A stretch of DNA of 64,000 nt from Stenotrophomonas maltophilia (GCF_003205835.1 NZ_CP029773.1:1148501-1212500); one strand, 5' to 3'; positions 48,659 to 60,049 are shown, counted from the stretch's first letter. The notes: generated by a model not told the origin, from the letters alone. A program made the numbers and translations.

Positions 48659-50647
48659 ATGCGCAGGACGATACTGGCGGCCGCATTGGCCGCCCTGGGG
48701 TGCGTTGCGATCGGCGGCGCAGGTGCGGTGGACCTGTCGCAGTACGTGCGGCAGGAAGCCTTCACCGACATCAAGATTTCACCGACGGGCGAGTACGTGG
48801 CGGCGACCGTGCCGCTGGAGGATGCCACCGCGATCGTGGTGCTGCGTCTCAAGGACAAACAGATGGTCGGCAATTTCCGGCCACCGGACAAGAATCATGC
48901 CTACGAGTTCGATTGGGTCAGTGACGAGCGACTGCTGATCGGGCTGGCCCAGAAATGGGGCTCGCTCGACCAGCCCAATCCCACCGGCGAGCTCTATGCG
49001 ATCAATGCCAATGGCAACCGCGGCGAGCTGCTGGTGGGCTACCGGGTGGAAAGCAAGGGGCCGGGCACGCGGATCCAACCGAAGAAGGTGGAGGCCGTTG
49101 CCGCGTTCCTGGCCGATGACCTGCCAGATGACGAGCGCAACGTGCTGGTCACTGTCTGGCCACTGTCGGAAGATCCATTCACCCGCGTCGATCGCATGGA
49201 TGTGACCAGCGGGCGTCGCTCGCGGGTCGCGTCTTCACCGGTAAGGCGCGGCGAGTTCACCACCGACGGCGCCGGCGAGGTCCGCTTCGTGCATGGCGCC
49301 GGCAGTGACAACGTCAACAAGCTCTACTTCCGTGAACGTTCCGGCGACAGCTGGAAGCTGATCAACGACGAGGCGGTGAGCAAGCGGATCGAAACCGCCA
49401 TCGGTTTCTCTGCTGATGACGGCGTGGCCTATCTCAATGCCGAGCAGGCACAGGGGCCCAATGCGATCGTGAGCTGGAATCCGCAGACCGGCGAGCGCGT
49501 GACGCTGTTGCGCGACGATGTGGTCAATCCGTACCGGATCATCCACCGTCCCGGCACCCACGTGCCCGTCGGGGCGCTGTATCTGGGGGACAAGCCCCAT
49601 ACCCGATTCTTTGATGACAGTTCTGCCGACGCGCGGTTGTACCGCAGCCTGGAGGCGGCATTCGGGGGGGCGGTCTACATCACCTCCAGTACCCGCGATG
49701 GCCGTGTCGTGCTGGTGGAAACCTGGTCTGGCACCAATCCGGGCGACTTCTACGTGTATGACACGGTGGCGCGCAAGGCCGATCACCTGATCAGCCGTAG
49801 TGAGTGGATCGACGTGGACCGCAGCGCCAGCGTGAAGCCGATTGCCCTGAAGGCCCGCGACGGGCTGCCGCTGCATGGCTTCCTGACGGTGCCGGCCGGT
49901 AGCAACGGGCGCAACCTGCCGATGGTGGTGATGCCGCATGGTGGCCCGTTCGACATCTTCGATTCCGGCCAGTACGACCGCGAAACGCAGATGCTGGCCG
50001 CCGCCGGTTATGCCGTGCTGCAGGTCAACTTCCGCGGGTCAGGCAACTACGGCCGGGCCCACACCCAGGCCGGTGCGCAGCAGTGGGGGGCGGCGATGCA
50101 GGACGACGTCACCGATGCCACCCGCTGGGCGATCAGCGAAGGCATCGCCGACGGCCGTCGCATCTGCATCTACGGCGCCAGCTACGGGGCCTACTCGGCG
50201 ATGATGGGCGCTGCCCGCGAACCGGGGCTGTACCAGTGCGCGGCCGGTTATGTCGGCGTCTACGACCTGCCGATGATGTATACCCGCGGTGACATCCAGG
50301 ACCGCGGTTCAGGCGTGACCTACCTGCGCGAATGGCTGGGGGACCCGGCCAAACTGGGCGCGGTGTCGCCGGTGAACCTGGCCGAGCGGATCAAGGTGCC
50401 GGTGTTCCTCGCGGCCGGTGGCGAAGACAAGCGCGCGCCGATCCAGCACACGGAGCGCATGGAAGCGGCGCTCAAGCGTGCCGGCACGCCGGTGGAAAGC
50501 CTGTACTACAAGACCGAAGGCCACGGCTTCTACACCGAGGCCCATCGCAGCGAGTACTACGGCAAGCTGTTGGCCTTCCTGTCACGCAGCCTGGGCGGCA
50601 AGACCGCAACGACCGCACCTGCGGCCGGCAAGGACAAGGCACCGTGA
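48659..50647 (+). CDS. S9-family serine peptidase (prolyl oligopeptidase type), exported
   Basis: 662 residues from the ATG at 48659. A short signal (TILAAALAALGCVAIGGAGA) precedes a beta-propeller-like region of about 370 residues (YVRQEAFTDIKISPTGEYVA; YEFDWVSDERLLIGL; DRMDVTSGRRSRVA). The C-terminal alpha/beta hydrolase domain has the nucleophile YGASYGAYSAMMG, Asp in AAGGEDKRAPIQH and His in TEGHGFYTEAH. It should release short peptides from oligopeptides in the periplasm. The elbow reads GASYGA, not the commoner GxSxGG. The POT transporter gene converges from the other strand. Confidence 0.93.
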   Translation: MRRTILAAALAALGCVAIGGAGAVDLSQYVRQEAFTDIKISPTGEYVAATVPLEDATAIVVLRLKDKQMVGNFRPPDKNHAYEFDWVSDERLLIGLAQKWGSLDQPNPTGELYAINANGNRGELLVGYRVESKGPGTRIQPKKVEAVAAFLADDLPDDERNVLVTVWPLSEDPFTRVDRMDVTSGRRSRVASSPVRRGEFTTDGAGEVRFVHGAGSDNVNKLYFRERSGDSWKLINDEAVSKRIETAIGFSADDGVAYLNAEQAQGPNAIVSWNPQTGERVTLLRDDVVNPYRIIHRPGTHVPVGALYLGDKPHTRFFDDSSADARLYRSLEAAFGGAVYITSSTRDGRVVLVETWSGTNPGDFYVYDTVARKADHLISRSEWIDVDRSASVKPIALKARDGLPLHGFLTVPAGSNGRNLPMVVMPHGGPFDIFDSGQYDRETQMLAAAGYAVLQVNFRGSGNYGRAHTQAGAQQWGAAMQDDVTDATRWAISEGIADGRRICIYGASYGAYSAMMGAAREPGLYQCAAGYVGVYDLPMMYTRGDIQDRGSGVTYLREWLGDPAKLGAVSPVNLAERIKVPVFLAAGGEDKRAPIQHTERMEAALKRAGTPVESLYYKTEGHGFYTEAHRSEYYGKLLAFLSRSLGGKTATTAPAAGKDKAP

Positions 50648-50652
50648 GCTGA

Positions 50653-50688
50653 CAGGGCGGCGGATGATCGGTCCGCCGCCCTGGTTTT
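50653..50688 (+). terminator. Intrinsic terminator between the S9 peptidase and POT genes
   Basis: CAGGGCGGCGGA and TCCGCCGCCCTG form a perfect 12-bp stem with a seven-base loop, followed by GTTTT. It serves the plus-strand peptidase gene and faces the 3' end of the POT gene. Confidence 0.85.
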
Positions 50689-50703
50689 CCACACGCGCGG
50701 GCC

Positions 50704-52458
50704 TTACTTCACCCCGTGCATCATTTTCTTCAGCAGTGGCGCGGCAATGAAGGCGGCCAGCGCACACCCCAGGCCGATCCACATCAGCAGCCAGAACAGG
50801 TGCGCATAGGCGCCGGCGGCGGCCACCATGTCCAGCGATTCGCCTTCCGGCACGTCGATTGCCGCCAGCTTGCCGAACAGCGCGGCCAGTGTTTCCGAGA
50901 ACGCGGTGGCCAGGAACCAGGTGCCCATCATCAGGCTCATCACCCGCGGCACGGCCAGCTGGGTCACCGCCGACAGACCGACCGGCGACAGGCACATCTC
51001 ACCGCTGGCCAGCAGGAAGTAGGCCAGTACCAGCCACCACACGCTGGCCATCTCGCCAGTGGCGCCAACCTGTTGCGCGGCCAGCGCCAGCGGCACGAAC
51101 GAGAGCGCGCCGATCACCAGGCCCCAGGCCGACTTCACCGGCTTGCCCGGCTCCCAGCCGCGGCGGTCCATCCAGGTCCACAGTGCGGCGAAGGCCGGCG
51201 CCAGCAGCACCAGGAACAGGCCGCCGAGGTAGGTCAGCGAGCCGGCGGTCTGCGGAATCACCAGGCAGTCGCGCACCAGCAGCACCAGCATCAGAACGAC
51301 GATGGCGGCGAAGAACGTGCGCGGCGCGGCCGAACCCGGGCGCCGCTCGGACAGGCGCGCGCTGACCACGAAGCCCAGCGGTGCCAGCAGCAGCGAGATG
51401 ATCGACCACGGCAACGGGGTACCGCCGGTGATCACCAGCGAGGGCACGATGTCCTTGGTCAGCAGGCGGTCGGTGAAGGTCACCCACGAGCCGTACGACT
51501 GCTCGTACATCGTGAAGAACACCAGCGCCATGAAGATCAGCACCATCAGCGCGATCATCTGCTGGCGCTGCACCGGCGTGCACTTGCTGCCGGTGAACCA
51601 GGCAAACCAGACCAGCACGCCACCCAGCACCACCAGCATCAGCATCAACGCCAGGCTGATTTCACCGCCCAGCGCGAACGCGCCGTTGCCGGCCGCCCAC
51701 ATCAGCCACGCTACCGGCAGCACACCGAGCACCGCGCACAGATAGATGAGCCATTCGCGCGGCAGGCCCAGCACCTTCTGCTTCAGCGCAGCGGGTTGCG
51801 GCGGCTCGGCGTGGCCCTGCAGGTACTTCTGGCCCCACAGGAACATCGCCAGGCCGGCCAGCATGCCGATACCGGCTGCACCGAAACCGTACTTCCAGCC
51901 ATAGGCCTCGCCGAGGAAACCGCACACCAGCGAGGAGAACAGCGCGCCCAGGTTGATGCCGGCGTAGAACAGCGAGAAGCCCGAATCACGGCGCGGATCG
52001 TCCTTGGCGTACAGCTTGCCGACGATGGTGGAGATGTTCGGCTTGAGGAAGCCGACGCCCATGATGATCAGCGCCAGCGACAGGTAGGTCACCGCCAGTG
52101 CCGAGGTGTCGCGCACCACTTCGCCGTTGACCCGATAGGCGGCGTGGCCCTCGAAGGCCATGCCGAGGTGGCCGAGCACCAGCAGGATGCCGCCGAACAG
52201 CACCGCCCGGCGCATGCCCAGCCAGCGGTCGGCCAGCATGCCGCCGAACACCGGGATGCAGTACACCAGGCCGCCATAGGCACCGAGCAGGTCCAGGCCG
52301 GCCTTGTCGCCGAACAGGTGGTACTTGGTCAGGTACAGCAGCAGCAGCGCCTTCATGCCATAGAAGGAGAAGCGCTCCCACATTTCGGTGAAGAAGCAGA
52401 CGTAGACGCCCTTGGGATGGCCCAGGAAGTCGTCGGAGGCGGTAGCGGCAACGGTCAT
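50704..52458 (-). CDS. POT/PTR2-family proton-coupled di/tripeptide transporter
   Basis: 584 residues with about fourteen hydrophobic segments. POT signatures: ExxER-type motif in FFTEMWERFSFYGMKALLLL, the FYxxINxG motif as GFSLFYAGINLGALFSSLVC, and IIMGVGFLKPNISTIVGKLY. It imports di- and tripeptides with protons across the inner membrane. It faces the exported S9 peptidase, whose products would be its substrates, and is divergent from an OPT transporter gene. Substrate range not readable. Confidence 0.94.
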   Translation of the reverse strand: MTVAATASDDFLGHPKGVYVCFFTEMWERFSFYGMKALLLLYLTKYHLFGDKAGLDLLGAYGGLVYCIPVFGGMLADRWLGMRRAVLFGGILLVLGHLGMAFEGHAAYRVNGEVVRDTSALAVTYLSLALIIMGVGFLKPNISTIVGKLYAKDDPRRDSGFSLFYAGINLGALFSSLVCGFLGEAYGWKYGFGAAGIGMLAGLAMFLWGQKYLQGHAEPPQPAALKQKVLGLPREWLIYLCAVLGVLPVAWLMWAAGNGAFALGGEISLALMLMLVVLGGVLVWFAWFTGSKCTPVQRQQMIALMVLIFMALVFFTMYEQSYGSWVTFTDRLLTKDIVPSLVITGGTPLPWSIISLLLAPLGFVVSARLSERRPGSAAPRTFFAAIVVLMLVLLVRDCLVIPQTAGSLTYLGGLFLVLLAPAFAALWTWMDRRGWEPGKPVKSAWGLVIGALSFVPLALAAQQVGATGEMASVWWLVLAYFLLASGEMCLSPVGLSAVTQLAVPRVMSLMMGTWFLATAFSETLAALFGKLAAIDVPEGESLDMVAAAGAYAHLFWLLMWIGLGCALAAFIAAPLLKKMMHGVK

Positions 52459-52529
52459 CGACGGCGGGGACAGCGGAAAGGGCGCGATTATAGAAGGGCA
52501 GGGGCCGGATCACGGCGCTTATGACAAAT

Positions 52530-52559
52530 ACGACTTAATCCCCTCCGTCCCCTTTTTGC
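52530..52559 (-). repeat. Single arm of the GGGGACGGAGGGGATTAAG repeat
   Basis: These 30 bases are the exact reverse complement of 46703-46732, the left arm of the inverted repeat near the ArgP-type gene. Here the arm is alone, between the divergent POT and OPT genes; no partner arm lies nearby. Confidence 0.85.
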
Positions 52560-52713
52560 GGCAGGCGCTGCGCGGCTTTGCGGGATCGGCGGGTTGGCCT
52601 TGCCGCACCGGTCGGGCGGCCGGGTGGGCCTGCGCCGGCGGTGACCATGCGCACTGGACTTGCCGCCCCCTGAACGCTAGCGTGATCGGGATTTTTTGCC
52701 AGCAGGGGCTTCC

Positions 52714-54678
52714 ATGAACCACGACGCTGCGCCCAAGCAGCTCACCTTCCGCGCAGTGGCCCTGGCCATCGTGCTGGCGGTGGTGCTGTCGGCCGCAAAC
52801 GCCTACCTCGGTCTGTTCGCAGGCCTGACCATCGCCACCGCCATTCCCGCCGCGGTGATTTCCATGGGCGTGCTGCGCCTGCTGGGCGGTGGCTCCATCC
52901 TTGAAAACAACATCGTGCAGACCGGCGCTTCGGCCGGTTCGTCGATCGCCGCCGGTGTGATCTTCACCATCCCCGCGCTGGTGATCATGGGCTACTGGCC
53001 GGACTTCAAGTACTGGTGGGTGCTGGGCATCGCCGGCCTCGGCGGCCTGCTGGGCGTGTTGTTCTCGGTGCCGCTGCGTCGTTCGATGATCGTCGAAGAC
53101 CCGCTTCCGTTCCCGGAAGGCAAGGCTGCGGCCGAAGTGCTCAAGGCCGGTGAGAATCCGGGCCCGGGCCTGAAGATCCTCGGCCTGTCGGCGGTGATCG
53201 GTGCCTTCGTCAAGCTGGCCGCAGAAAGCGGCATGCGCCTGATCCCGGACGCCTGGGCCACCTCGGCCTACGTCGGCAGCTCCAAGGTCACCGCCTTCAT
53301 CGGCACCAACCTGTCGCCGGCGCTGCTGGGCGTGGGCTACATCGTCGGCCTCAATGTCGGCATCGTGGTGGTGTCCGGTTCGATCCTGACCTGGCACATC
53401 GCCATTCCGATCTACCAGGCGTTCTTCATGAACACCGATCCGGCACTGGCGGCGTCGGTTGCTGCGGCTTCTTCCACCGAGGCGGCGTTCGCCATCTGGG
53501 GCGCGAAGATGCGCTACCTGGGCGTCGGCGCGATGCTGATCGGCGGCATCTGGACCCTGATCTCGCTGCGCAAGTCGCTGCTGAACGGCGTCAAGAGCGG
53601 CTTCGCTGCCGCCCGCAAGAGTGGTGGCCCGGTGCTGGCGCACACCGAGCGCGACCTGCCGATGAAGTGGATGCTGGTCGCCCTGGTGGTCTTCGTGCTG
53701 CCGCTGCTGGCGCTGTACCAGGCCATCGTCGGCCAGTGGCACGTGTCGATCCCGATGACCCTCATCATGATCGTCGCCGGCTTCCTGTTCGTGTCGGTCT
53801 CGGCCTACCTGGCCGGCCTGATCGGCTCGTCCAACAACCCCGTTTCGGGCATCACCATCTCCACCATCCTGTTCGCGTCGGCCGTGCTGGTCGTGCTGCT
53901 GGGCGCCGACGGCCTGAAGCCGGTGGGCGCCGGCGGTGCGCCGCTGGGTGCGGTGGCCGCGATCATGATCGGTGCGGTGGTGTGCTGCGCCGCCGCGGTC
54001 GGTGGCGACAACCTGCAGGACCTCAAGGCCGGCTACATCGTCGGTGCCACCCCGTGGAAGCAGCAGCTGATGCTGGGCATCGGTGCGTTCTCGTGCGCGC
54101 TGATCATGGCCCCGGTGCTGAACCTGCTGGCTACCGCCTACGGCATCGGCGTGAAGTCCGAGCTGCACCCGAACGCGCTGGCCGCGCCGCAGGCCAACCT
54201 GATGGCCTCGGTGGCCAAGGGCCTGTTCGGTGGCGAACTGCCGTGGACCTTCATCGGCATCGGTGCCGTGGTCGGTGCGGCCATCATCGCCTTCGACAGC
54301 TGGCTGAAGTCGCGCAACGCCCGCTTCCGCGTGCCGGTGCTGGCCGCCGCCATCGGCATCTACCTGCCGCTGGAACTGATGGTGCCGATCTTCCTCGGCG
54401 GCCTGATCGCTTACCTGGTCGAGCGCTTCCACAAGGTGCGTGCCGATGACGAAGAAGGCCGCGACCGCGTGCACAAGCCGGGCGTGCTGTTCGCCGCTGG
54501 CCTGATCACCGGTGAGGCGCTGATGGGCATCGCCATCGCGATTCCGATCGTGGTCAGCAGCCGTGCCGATGTGCTGGCCGTGCCGTTCCACCTGCCGGGC
54601 GCACAGTGGATCGGCCTGGCCGTGCTGTTCCTGGTCGGCTGGCTGATCTACCGCACCGGCAAGCGCGCCATGGCGTAA
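52714..54678 (+). CDS. OPT-family oligopeptide transporter
   Basis: 654 residues from the ATG at 52714. About fifteen hydrophobic segments with OPT landmarks: LTFRAVALAIVLAVVLSAAN, AYLGLFAGLTIATAIPAAVI, SILENNIVQTGASAGSSIAA, the PFPEG-type motif in EDPLPFPEGKAAAEVLKAGE, and KLAAESGMRLIPDAWATSA. Family members import oligopeptides, or in some branches metal-chelate complexes. Next to a POT transporter and two S9 peptidases, peptide uptake is the likelier role. It is divergent from the POT gene. Confidence 0.93.
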   Translation: MNHDAAPKQLTFRAVALAIVLAVVLSAANAYLGLFAGLTIATAIPAAVISMGVLRLLGGGSILENNIVQTGASAGSSIAAGVIFTIPALVIMGYWPDFKYWWVLGIAGLGGLLGVLFSVPLRRSMIVEDPLPFPEGKAAAEVLKAGENPGPGLKILGLSAVIGAFVKLAAESGMRLIPDAWATSAYVGSSKVTAFIGTNLSPALLGVGYIVGLNVGIVVVSGSILTWHIAIPIYQAFFMNTDPALAASVAAASSTEAAFAIWGAKMRYLGVGAMLIGGIWTLISLRKSLLNGVKSGFAAARKSGGPVLAHTERDLPMKWMLVALVVFVLPLLALYQAIVGQWHVSIPMTLIMIVAGFLFVSVSAYLAGLIGSSNNPVSGITISTILFASAVLVVLLGADGLKPVGAGGAPLGAVAAIMIGAVVCCAAAVGGDNLQDLKAGYIVGATPWKQQLMLGIGAFSCALIMAPVLNLLATAYGIGVKSELHPNALAAPQANLMASVAKGLFGGELPWTFIGIGAVVGAAIIAFDSWLKSRNARFRVPVLAAAIGIYLPLELMVPIFLGGLIAYLVERFHKVRADDEEGRDRVHKPGVLFAAGLITGEALMGIAIAIPIVVSSRADVLAVPFHLPGAQWIGLAVLFLVGWLIYRTGKRAMA

Positions 54679-54687
54679 GGGCCATGG

Positions 54688-54723
54688 GGCCGGATCCCTT
54701 CCCGCAGGGAAGGGCTCTGACCC
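54688..54723. repeat. GGATCCC/GGGCTCTGACCC repeat-family fragment
   Basis: GGCCGGATCCCTTCCC-GCA-GGGAAGGGCTCTGACCC is an imperfect hairpin related to the perfect palindrome at 58361-58403 and the longer element at 42397-42491. It follows the OPT gene stop by nine bases. Confidence 0.65.
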
Positions 54724-54724
54724 G

Positions 54725-54781
54725 GTAGCGCCGGCCGCTGGCCGGCAACCAGACAGATTGCCGGCCAGCGGCCGGCACTAC
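54725..54781. repeat. Inverted pair of SMAG-type REP units
   Basis: GTAGCGCCGGCCGCTGGCCGG at 54725 and an inverted unit ending CTAC at 54781, only nine bases between the stems; the tightest of the pairs in this window. Confidence 0.88.
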
Positions 54782-54782
54782 C

Positions 54783-54813
54783 GCAAACCGCGCTACGGCG
54801 CGGTTTGCCTTTT
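54783..54813 (+). terminator. Intrinsic terminator downstream of the OPT gene
   Basis: GCAAACCGCGC-TACG-GCGCGGTTTGC followed by CTTTTC, immediately after the REP pair. Confidence 0.85.
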
Positions 54814-54914
54814 CTGGCGAAGGTATCGACCCGTCCCCGGCCATGACCGATGGCCTTGGCAGCCCCGGCCGCACGGGCCTACCATCGGTTTTTTGCCGTC
54901 CTGCGGAGACCCCG

Positions 54915-56993
<2,079 letters not shown>

Positions 56994-57000
56994 TGAGTAC

Positions 57001-57028
57001 AGCGCCGCCCTTCGGGGCGGCGCTTTTG
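57001..57028 (+). terminator. Intrinsic terminator after the DPP5-like gene
   Basis: AGCGCCGCCC-TTCG-GGGCGGCGCT followed by TTTGCT, eight bases after the stop codon. Confidence 0.9.
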
Positions 57029-57035
57029 CTTACGG

Positions 57036-57110
57036 GTAGTGCCGGCCGCTGGCCGGCAACCACATGCTGCTTCCACCCATACCGGATTGCCGGCCAGCGG
57101 CCGGCACTGC
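57036..57110. repeat. Inverted pair of REP units, second head mutated
   Basis: GTAGTGCCGGCCGCTGGCCGG at 57036 faces an inverted unit that ends CTGC instead of CTAC at 57107-57110. It lies between the terminator and the ribosome site (AGGAG) of the DUF819 gene. Confidence 0.82.
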
Positions 57111-57123
57111 CAGGAGCGCCCGC

Positions 57124-58353
57124 ATGATCCAGAACGACATCGTCGTCTTCGGTTTGATCGCCGCCACCCTGGGCGCCGTGTTCTGGACCGCTTCGCGCGA
57201 GCAGGGCCTGTGGAAACGCTTCTACACGTTCGTGCCGGCACTGCTGCTGTGCTACCTGATTCCCGGCATCTACAACACCGTCGGCCTGATCGACGGGCAG
57301 AACACCAAACTCTACAACCCGATCGCGCGCGACATCCTGCTGCCAGCGGCGCTGATCCTGCTGACGCTTGCGGTGGACATCAAGGGCATCCTGCGGCTCG
57401 GTCCGAAACTGGTGCTCATGTACCTGGGCGCCTCGGCCAGCATCATGCTCGGCGCGGTAGTGGCCTTCCTGCTGATGCGCGCCGTGCATCCGGAAACCGT
57501 GGCCGGTGACACCTGGGCCGGCATGGCGGCGCTGGCCGGCAGCTGGATCGGCGGCGGTGCCAACATGCTGGCGATGCGCGAAGTGTTCGACGTCAACGCG
57601 ACCACGTTCGGCCAGTTCGCGGTGGTCGATGTCGGTGTCGGTTACGTGTGGATGGCGGCGCTGATCTTTCTTGCTGGTCGTGCGGCGAAGATCGACGCGC
57701 GCAGTGGCGCCGATACCTCGGCCATCGATGAGTTGAAGGAGCGCATCGCGCGCTTCCAGGCCGAGCACGAGCGCATTCCCAGCCTCACCGACCTGATGCT
57801 GATCGTGGCGGTGGCCTTCGGCGGCGTCGGCCTGTCGCATGCGATCGGGGCGCCGCTGGCGGCCTGGTTCAAGACCAACATCAGCTGGGCCTCGCAGTTC
57901 AGCCTGGATGCGCCGTTCGTGTGGGTGGTGGTGTTGTCGACCACCTTGGGCCTGAGCCTGAGCTTCACCCGTGCCCGCAACCTGGAAGGCGCGGGCGCAT
58001 CGCGCCTGGGCTCGCTGCTGTTGTACTTCCTGATCGCCTGCATCGGCATGCAGATGGATCTGCTGGCGCTGCTGGACCGCCCATGGCTGTTCCTGCTCGG
58101 CCTGATCTGGATTGCCGTGCACATCGTGCTGCTGTGGTGCCTGGGCAAGCTGCTGAAGGTGCCGTTCTTCTACTTCGCCATCGGATCGCAGTCGAACATC
58201 GGTGGCCCGGCTTCGGCGCCGGTGGTGGCTGCAGCGTTCCATCCGGCGCTGGCGCCGGTGGGCGTGTTGCTGGGCACGATGGGCTACGCCACGGGAACCT
58301 ACCTGGCCTACGTCGTCGGCATCACCCTGCGCGCGCTGGCAGGGCAGGGGTGA
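57124..58353 (+). CDS. DUF819-family membrane protein (YjcL-like)
   Basis: 409 residues from the ATG at 57124, nine bases after AGGAGC. Ten to twelve hydrophobic segments; family landmarks include YTFVPALLLCYLIPGIYNTV, ILLTLAVDIKGILRLGPKLV, LAGSWIGGGANMLAMREVFD and FYFAIGSQSNIGGPASAPVV, the last two being related half-repeats as in secondary carriers. DUF819 proteins are of unknown substrate. Transcription should stop at the palindrome at 58361. Confidence 0.9.
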   Translation: MIQNDIVVFGLIAATLGAVFWTASREQGLWKRFYTFVPALLLCYLIPGIYNTVGLIDGQNTKLYNPIARDILLPAALILLTLAVDIKGILRLGPKLVLMYLGASASIMLGAVVAFLLMRAVHPETVAGDTWAGMAALAGSWIGGGANMLAMREVFDVNATTFGQFAVVDVGVGYVWMAALIFLAGRAAKIDARSGADTSAIDELKERIARFQAEHERIPSLTDLMLIVAVAFGGVGLSHAIGAPLAAWFKTNISWASQFSLDAPFVWVVVLSTTLGLSLSFTRARNLEGAGASRLGSLLLYFLIACIGMQMDLLALLDRPWLFLLGLIWIAVHIVLLWCLGKLLKVPFFYFAIGSQSNIGGPASAPVVAAAFHPALAPVGVLLGTMGYATGTYLAYVVGITLRALAGQG

Positions 58354-58360
58354 TGGGTAT

Positions 58361-58403
58361 CGGGGTCAGATCCCTTTTGCGCAGCAAAAGGGATCTGACC
58401 CCG
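58361..58403. terminator. Perfect 20-bp palindromic repeat between convergent genes
   Basis: CGGGGTCAGATCCCTTTTGC (58361-58380), a three-base loop GCA, then its exact reverse complement (58384-58403). It sits between the stops of the DUF819 gene and the HExxH gene and can act as a bidirectional terminator; it is also the cleanest copy of the GGGTCAGATCCC repeat family. Confidence 0.75.
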
Positions 58404-58415
58404 GTTCACGGTGGA

Positions 58416-58895
58416 TCACGCCACCGGCAACCCGCGTTCGATCAACCACGCCTTCGCGTCTTCGGCGTCCTGCTCGAACCACGCCTGCGTAGACCCCAGC
58501 CGATACGTATACCCCCAGGCATCCATGTCAGCCATCAGCCGCTGGCTGCCGACACCAGCCAGCTGTCCGGCCAGCACGATCTGCAGATAGCAGGTGGCGT
58601 CTTCCTCGGCCACCGAGTCGGTGGCGTCGGTATGCACCTGCGCACGCCGCTCCGGCGGCAGCACGATCAGATGGCAGGCTTCGTGCAGCATCGAGTGCAC
58701 GGGCGTGTCATCGCGCACGTACACGTTGCTGGCGATGATGCCGGCCTCGGGCTCGCCCCAGTAGCTGCCGGGAATCGGTTCACCGGCCGCCACGTGGTGC
58801 AGCTGCAGGCCATGCGCGGCGAGCAGGCACTGCGCATCGGCGAAGGCGATGTCGCCCACGCAGGTGATGTCCACGGCGGTTGTCGTATCGGTCAT
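58416..58895 (-). CDS. Small HExxH-motif protein of unknown function
   Basis: 159 residues from the ATG at 58895; in-frame extension to 59003 would run into minE. The centre has HSMLHEACHLIVLPPERR, an HExxH zinc-protease motif, followed by acidic SVAEEDATCYLQIVLAG, where the glutamates after VAEE could give the third metal ligand. No signal peptide. Conserved-looking proteins of this size with this motif are seen in xanthomonads, but I cannot name a family or a substrate. It lies downstream of minE on the same strand beyond a GC-rich hairpin. Confidence 0.78.
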   Translation of the reverse strand: MTDTTTAVDITCVGDIAFADAQCLLAAHGLQLHHVAAGEPIPGSYWGEPEAGIIASNVYVRDDTPVHSMLHEACHLIVLPPERRAQVHTDATDSVAEEDATCYLQIVLAGQLAGVGSQRLMADMDAWGYTYRLGSTQAWFEQDAEDAKAWLIERGLPVA

Positions 58896-58907
58896 GCGGG
58901 TCAGGCA

Positions 58908-58935
58908 GCCCCGCCCGTGCAGGCACGGGCGGGGC
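58908..58935 (-). terminator. GC-rich hairpin after minE
   Basis: GCCCCGCCCGTGC-AG-GCACGGGCGGGGC, a 13-bp perfect stem between the minE stop (58942) and the start of the next gene (58895). No T-run follows, so termination is uncertain; it may pause or protect the transcript. Confidence 0.45.
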
Positions 58936-58941
58936 AGAGCA

Positions 58942-59202
58942 TCAGGGTTTGTCCGGGCCTTCAGGCAGCGCCACGGAGATGTCCAGCACATCGTGCTGGC
59001 CATCCTTCACCAGGTCGACCTTCACTGCATCGACGTCGATGTTCACGTACTTCTTGATCACTTCCAGCAGCTCGCGCTGCAGCAGCGGCAGGTAATCGGG
59101 GCCGCCGCGGTTGCTGCGCTCCTGCGCGATGATGATCTGCAGGCGGTTCTTGGCGGTTTCGGCGGTGGTCTTCTTCGCTTTGAGGAAATCAAACAGGCCC
59201 AT
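58942..59202 (-). CDS. minE: Cell division topological specificity factor MinE
   Basis: 86 residues, the usual MinE length. N-terminal membrane-targeting/anti-MinCD helix [20 protein letters not shown], then [40 protein letters not shown] and a dimerising C-terminal beta strand region [20 protein letters not shown]. MinE stimulates MinD ATPase and drives the pole-to-pole oscillation that keeps the division site at midcell. It begins two bases after the minD stop. Confidence 0.97.
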   Translation of the reverse strand: MGLFDFLKAKKTTAETAKNRLQIIIAQERSNRGGPDYLPLLQRELLEVIKKYVNIDVDAVKVDLVKDGQHDVLDISVALPEGPDKP

Positions 59203-59204
59203 GC

Positions 59205-60014
59205 TTACCCTCCGAACAGCTTGCTGAAGAAGCCCTTCTTCTCGACGTTGGTGAAGCGCATCGGGCGTTCTTCGCCGAGGATGCGCGCGACGGCGTCGTC
59301 ATAGGCCTGGCCGGCTGCGGACTCGACATCCAGGATGACCGGCTCGCCCTTGTTGGAGGCGTTGAGCACGTCACCCGACTCGGGGATCACGCCGATCGCC
59401 TTCAGGCCGAGCACTTCCTCGACGTCGGCGATGCTGAGCATCTCGCCGCTTTCCACGCGCAGCGGGGTGTAGCGGGTCAGCAGCAGGAAGGCCGGCACGT
59501 CCTGGCCGGACTCGGCCTTGTGGGTCTTGGAGTCGAGCAGGCCGATGATGCGGTCCGAGTCGCGCACCGACGACACTTCCGGGTTCACCACCACCACGGC
59601 GCGGTCGGCGAAGTACATCGCCAGGAAGGCGCCCTTCTCGATGCCGGCCGGGGAGTCGCAGATGATGTAATCGAAGCCGTCGGCGGCCAGGTCCTTCAGG
59701 ACCTTGCCCACGCCTTCCTGGGTCAGTGCGTCCTTGTCGCGGGTCTGCGAGGCGGCCAGCACGTACAGGTTCTCGAAGCGCTTGTCCTTGATCAGGGCCT
59801 GCTTGAGGGTCGCTTCGCCGTGCACGACGTTGACGAAGTCGTACACCACGCGGCGTTCGCAGCCCATGATCAGATCGAGGTTGCGCAGGCCGACGTCGAA
59901 GTCGATCACCGCCACCTTCTTGCCGCGCCGTGCCAGGCCGCAGGCCAGGCTCGCGCTGGAAGTGGTCTTGCCGACGCCGCCCTTGCCGGAGGTGACTACG
60001 ATGATTTCAGCCAA
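59205..60014 (-). CDS. minD: Septum site-determining ATPase MinD
   Basis: 269 residues if started at the TTG at 60014, which has AGGAGAA five bases upstream and gives the family N-terminus ([20 protein letters not shown]); earlier frames would carry a non-homologous tail. Deviant Walker [10 protein letters not shown], switch regions [20 protein letters not shown] and [20 protein letters not shown], and the C-terminal amphipathic helix [10 protein letters not shown] that binds the membrane. It recruits MinC to the poles and is released by MinE. Confidence 0.97.
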   Translation of the reverse strand: MAEIIVVTSGKGGVGKTTSSASLACGLARRGKKVAVIDFDVGLRNLDLIMGCERRVVYDFVNVVHGEATLKQALIKDKRFENLYVLAASQTRDKDALTQEGVGKVLKDLAADGFDYIICDSPAGIEKGAFLAMYFADRAVVVVNPEVSSVRDSDRIIGLLDSKTHKAESGQDVPAFLLLTRYTPLRVESGEMLSIADVEEVLGLKAIGVIPESGDVLNASNKGEPVILDVESAAGQAYDDAVARILGEERPMRFTNVEKKGFFSKLFGG

Positions 60015-60049
60015 AGGACTTCTCCTGATGATTCTGTTTGGGTGCTGCG

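Noticed and set aside
52519..54591. Minus-strand frame of 690 residues opposite the OPT transporter.
   Set aside because: Antisense shadow of a clear OPT protein.
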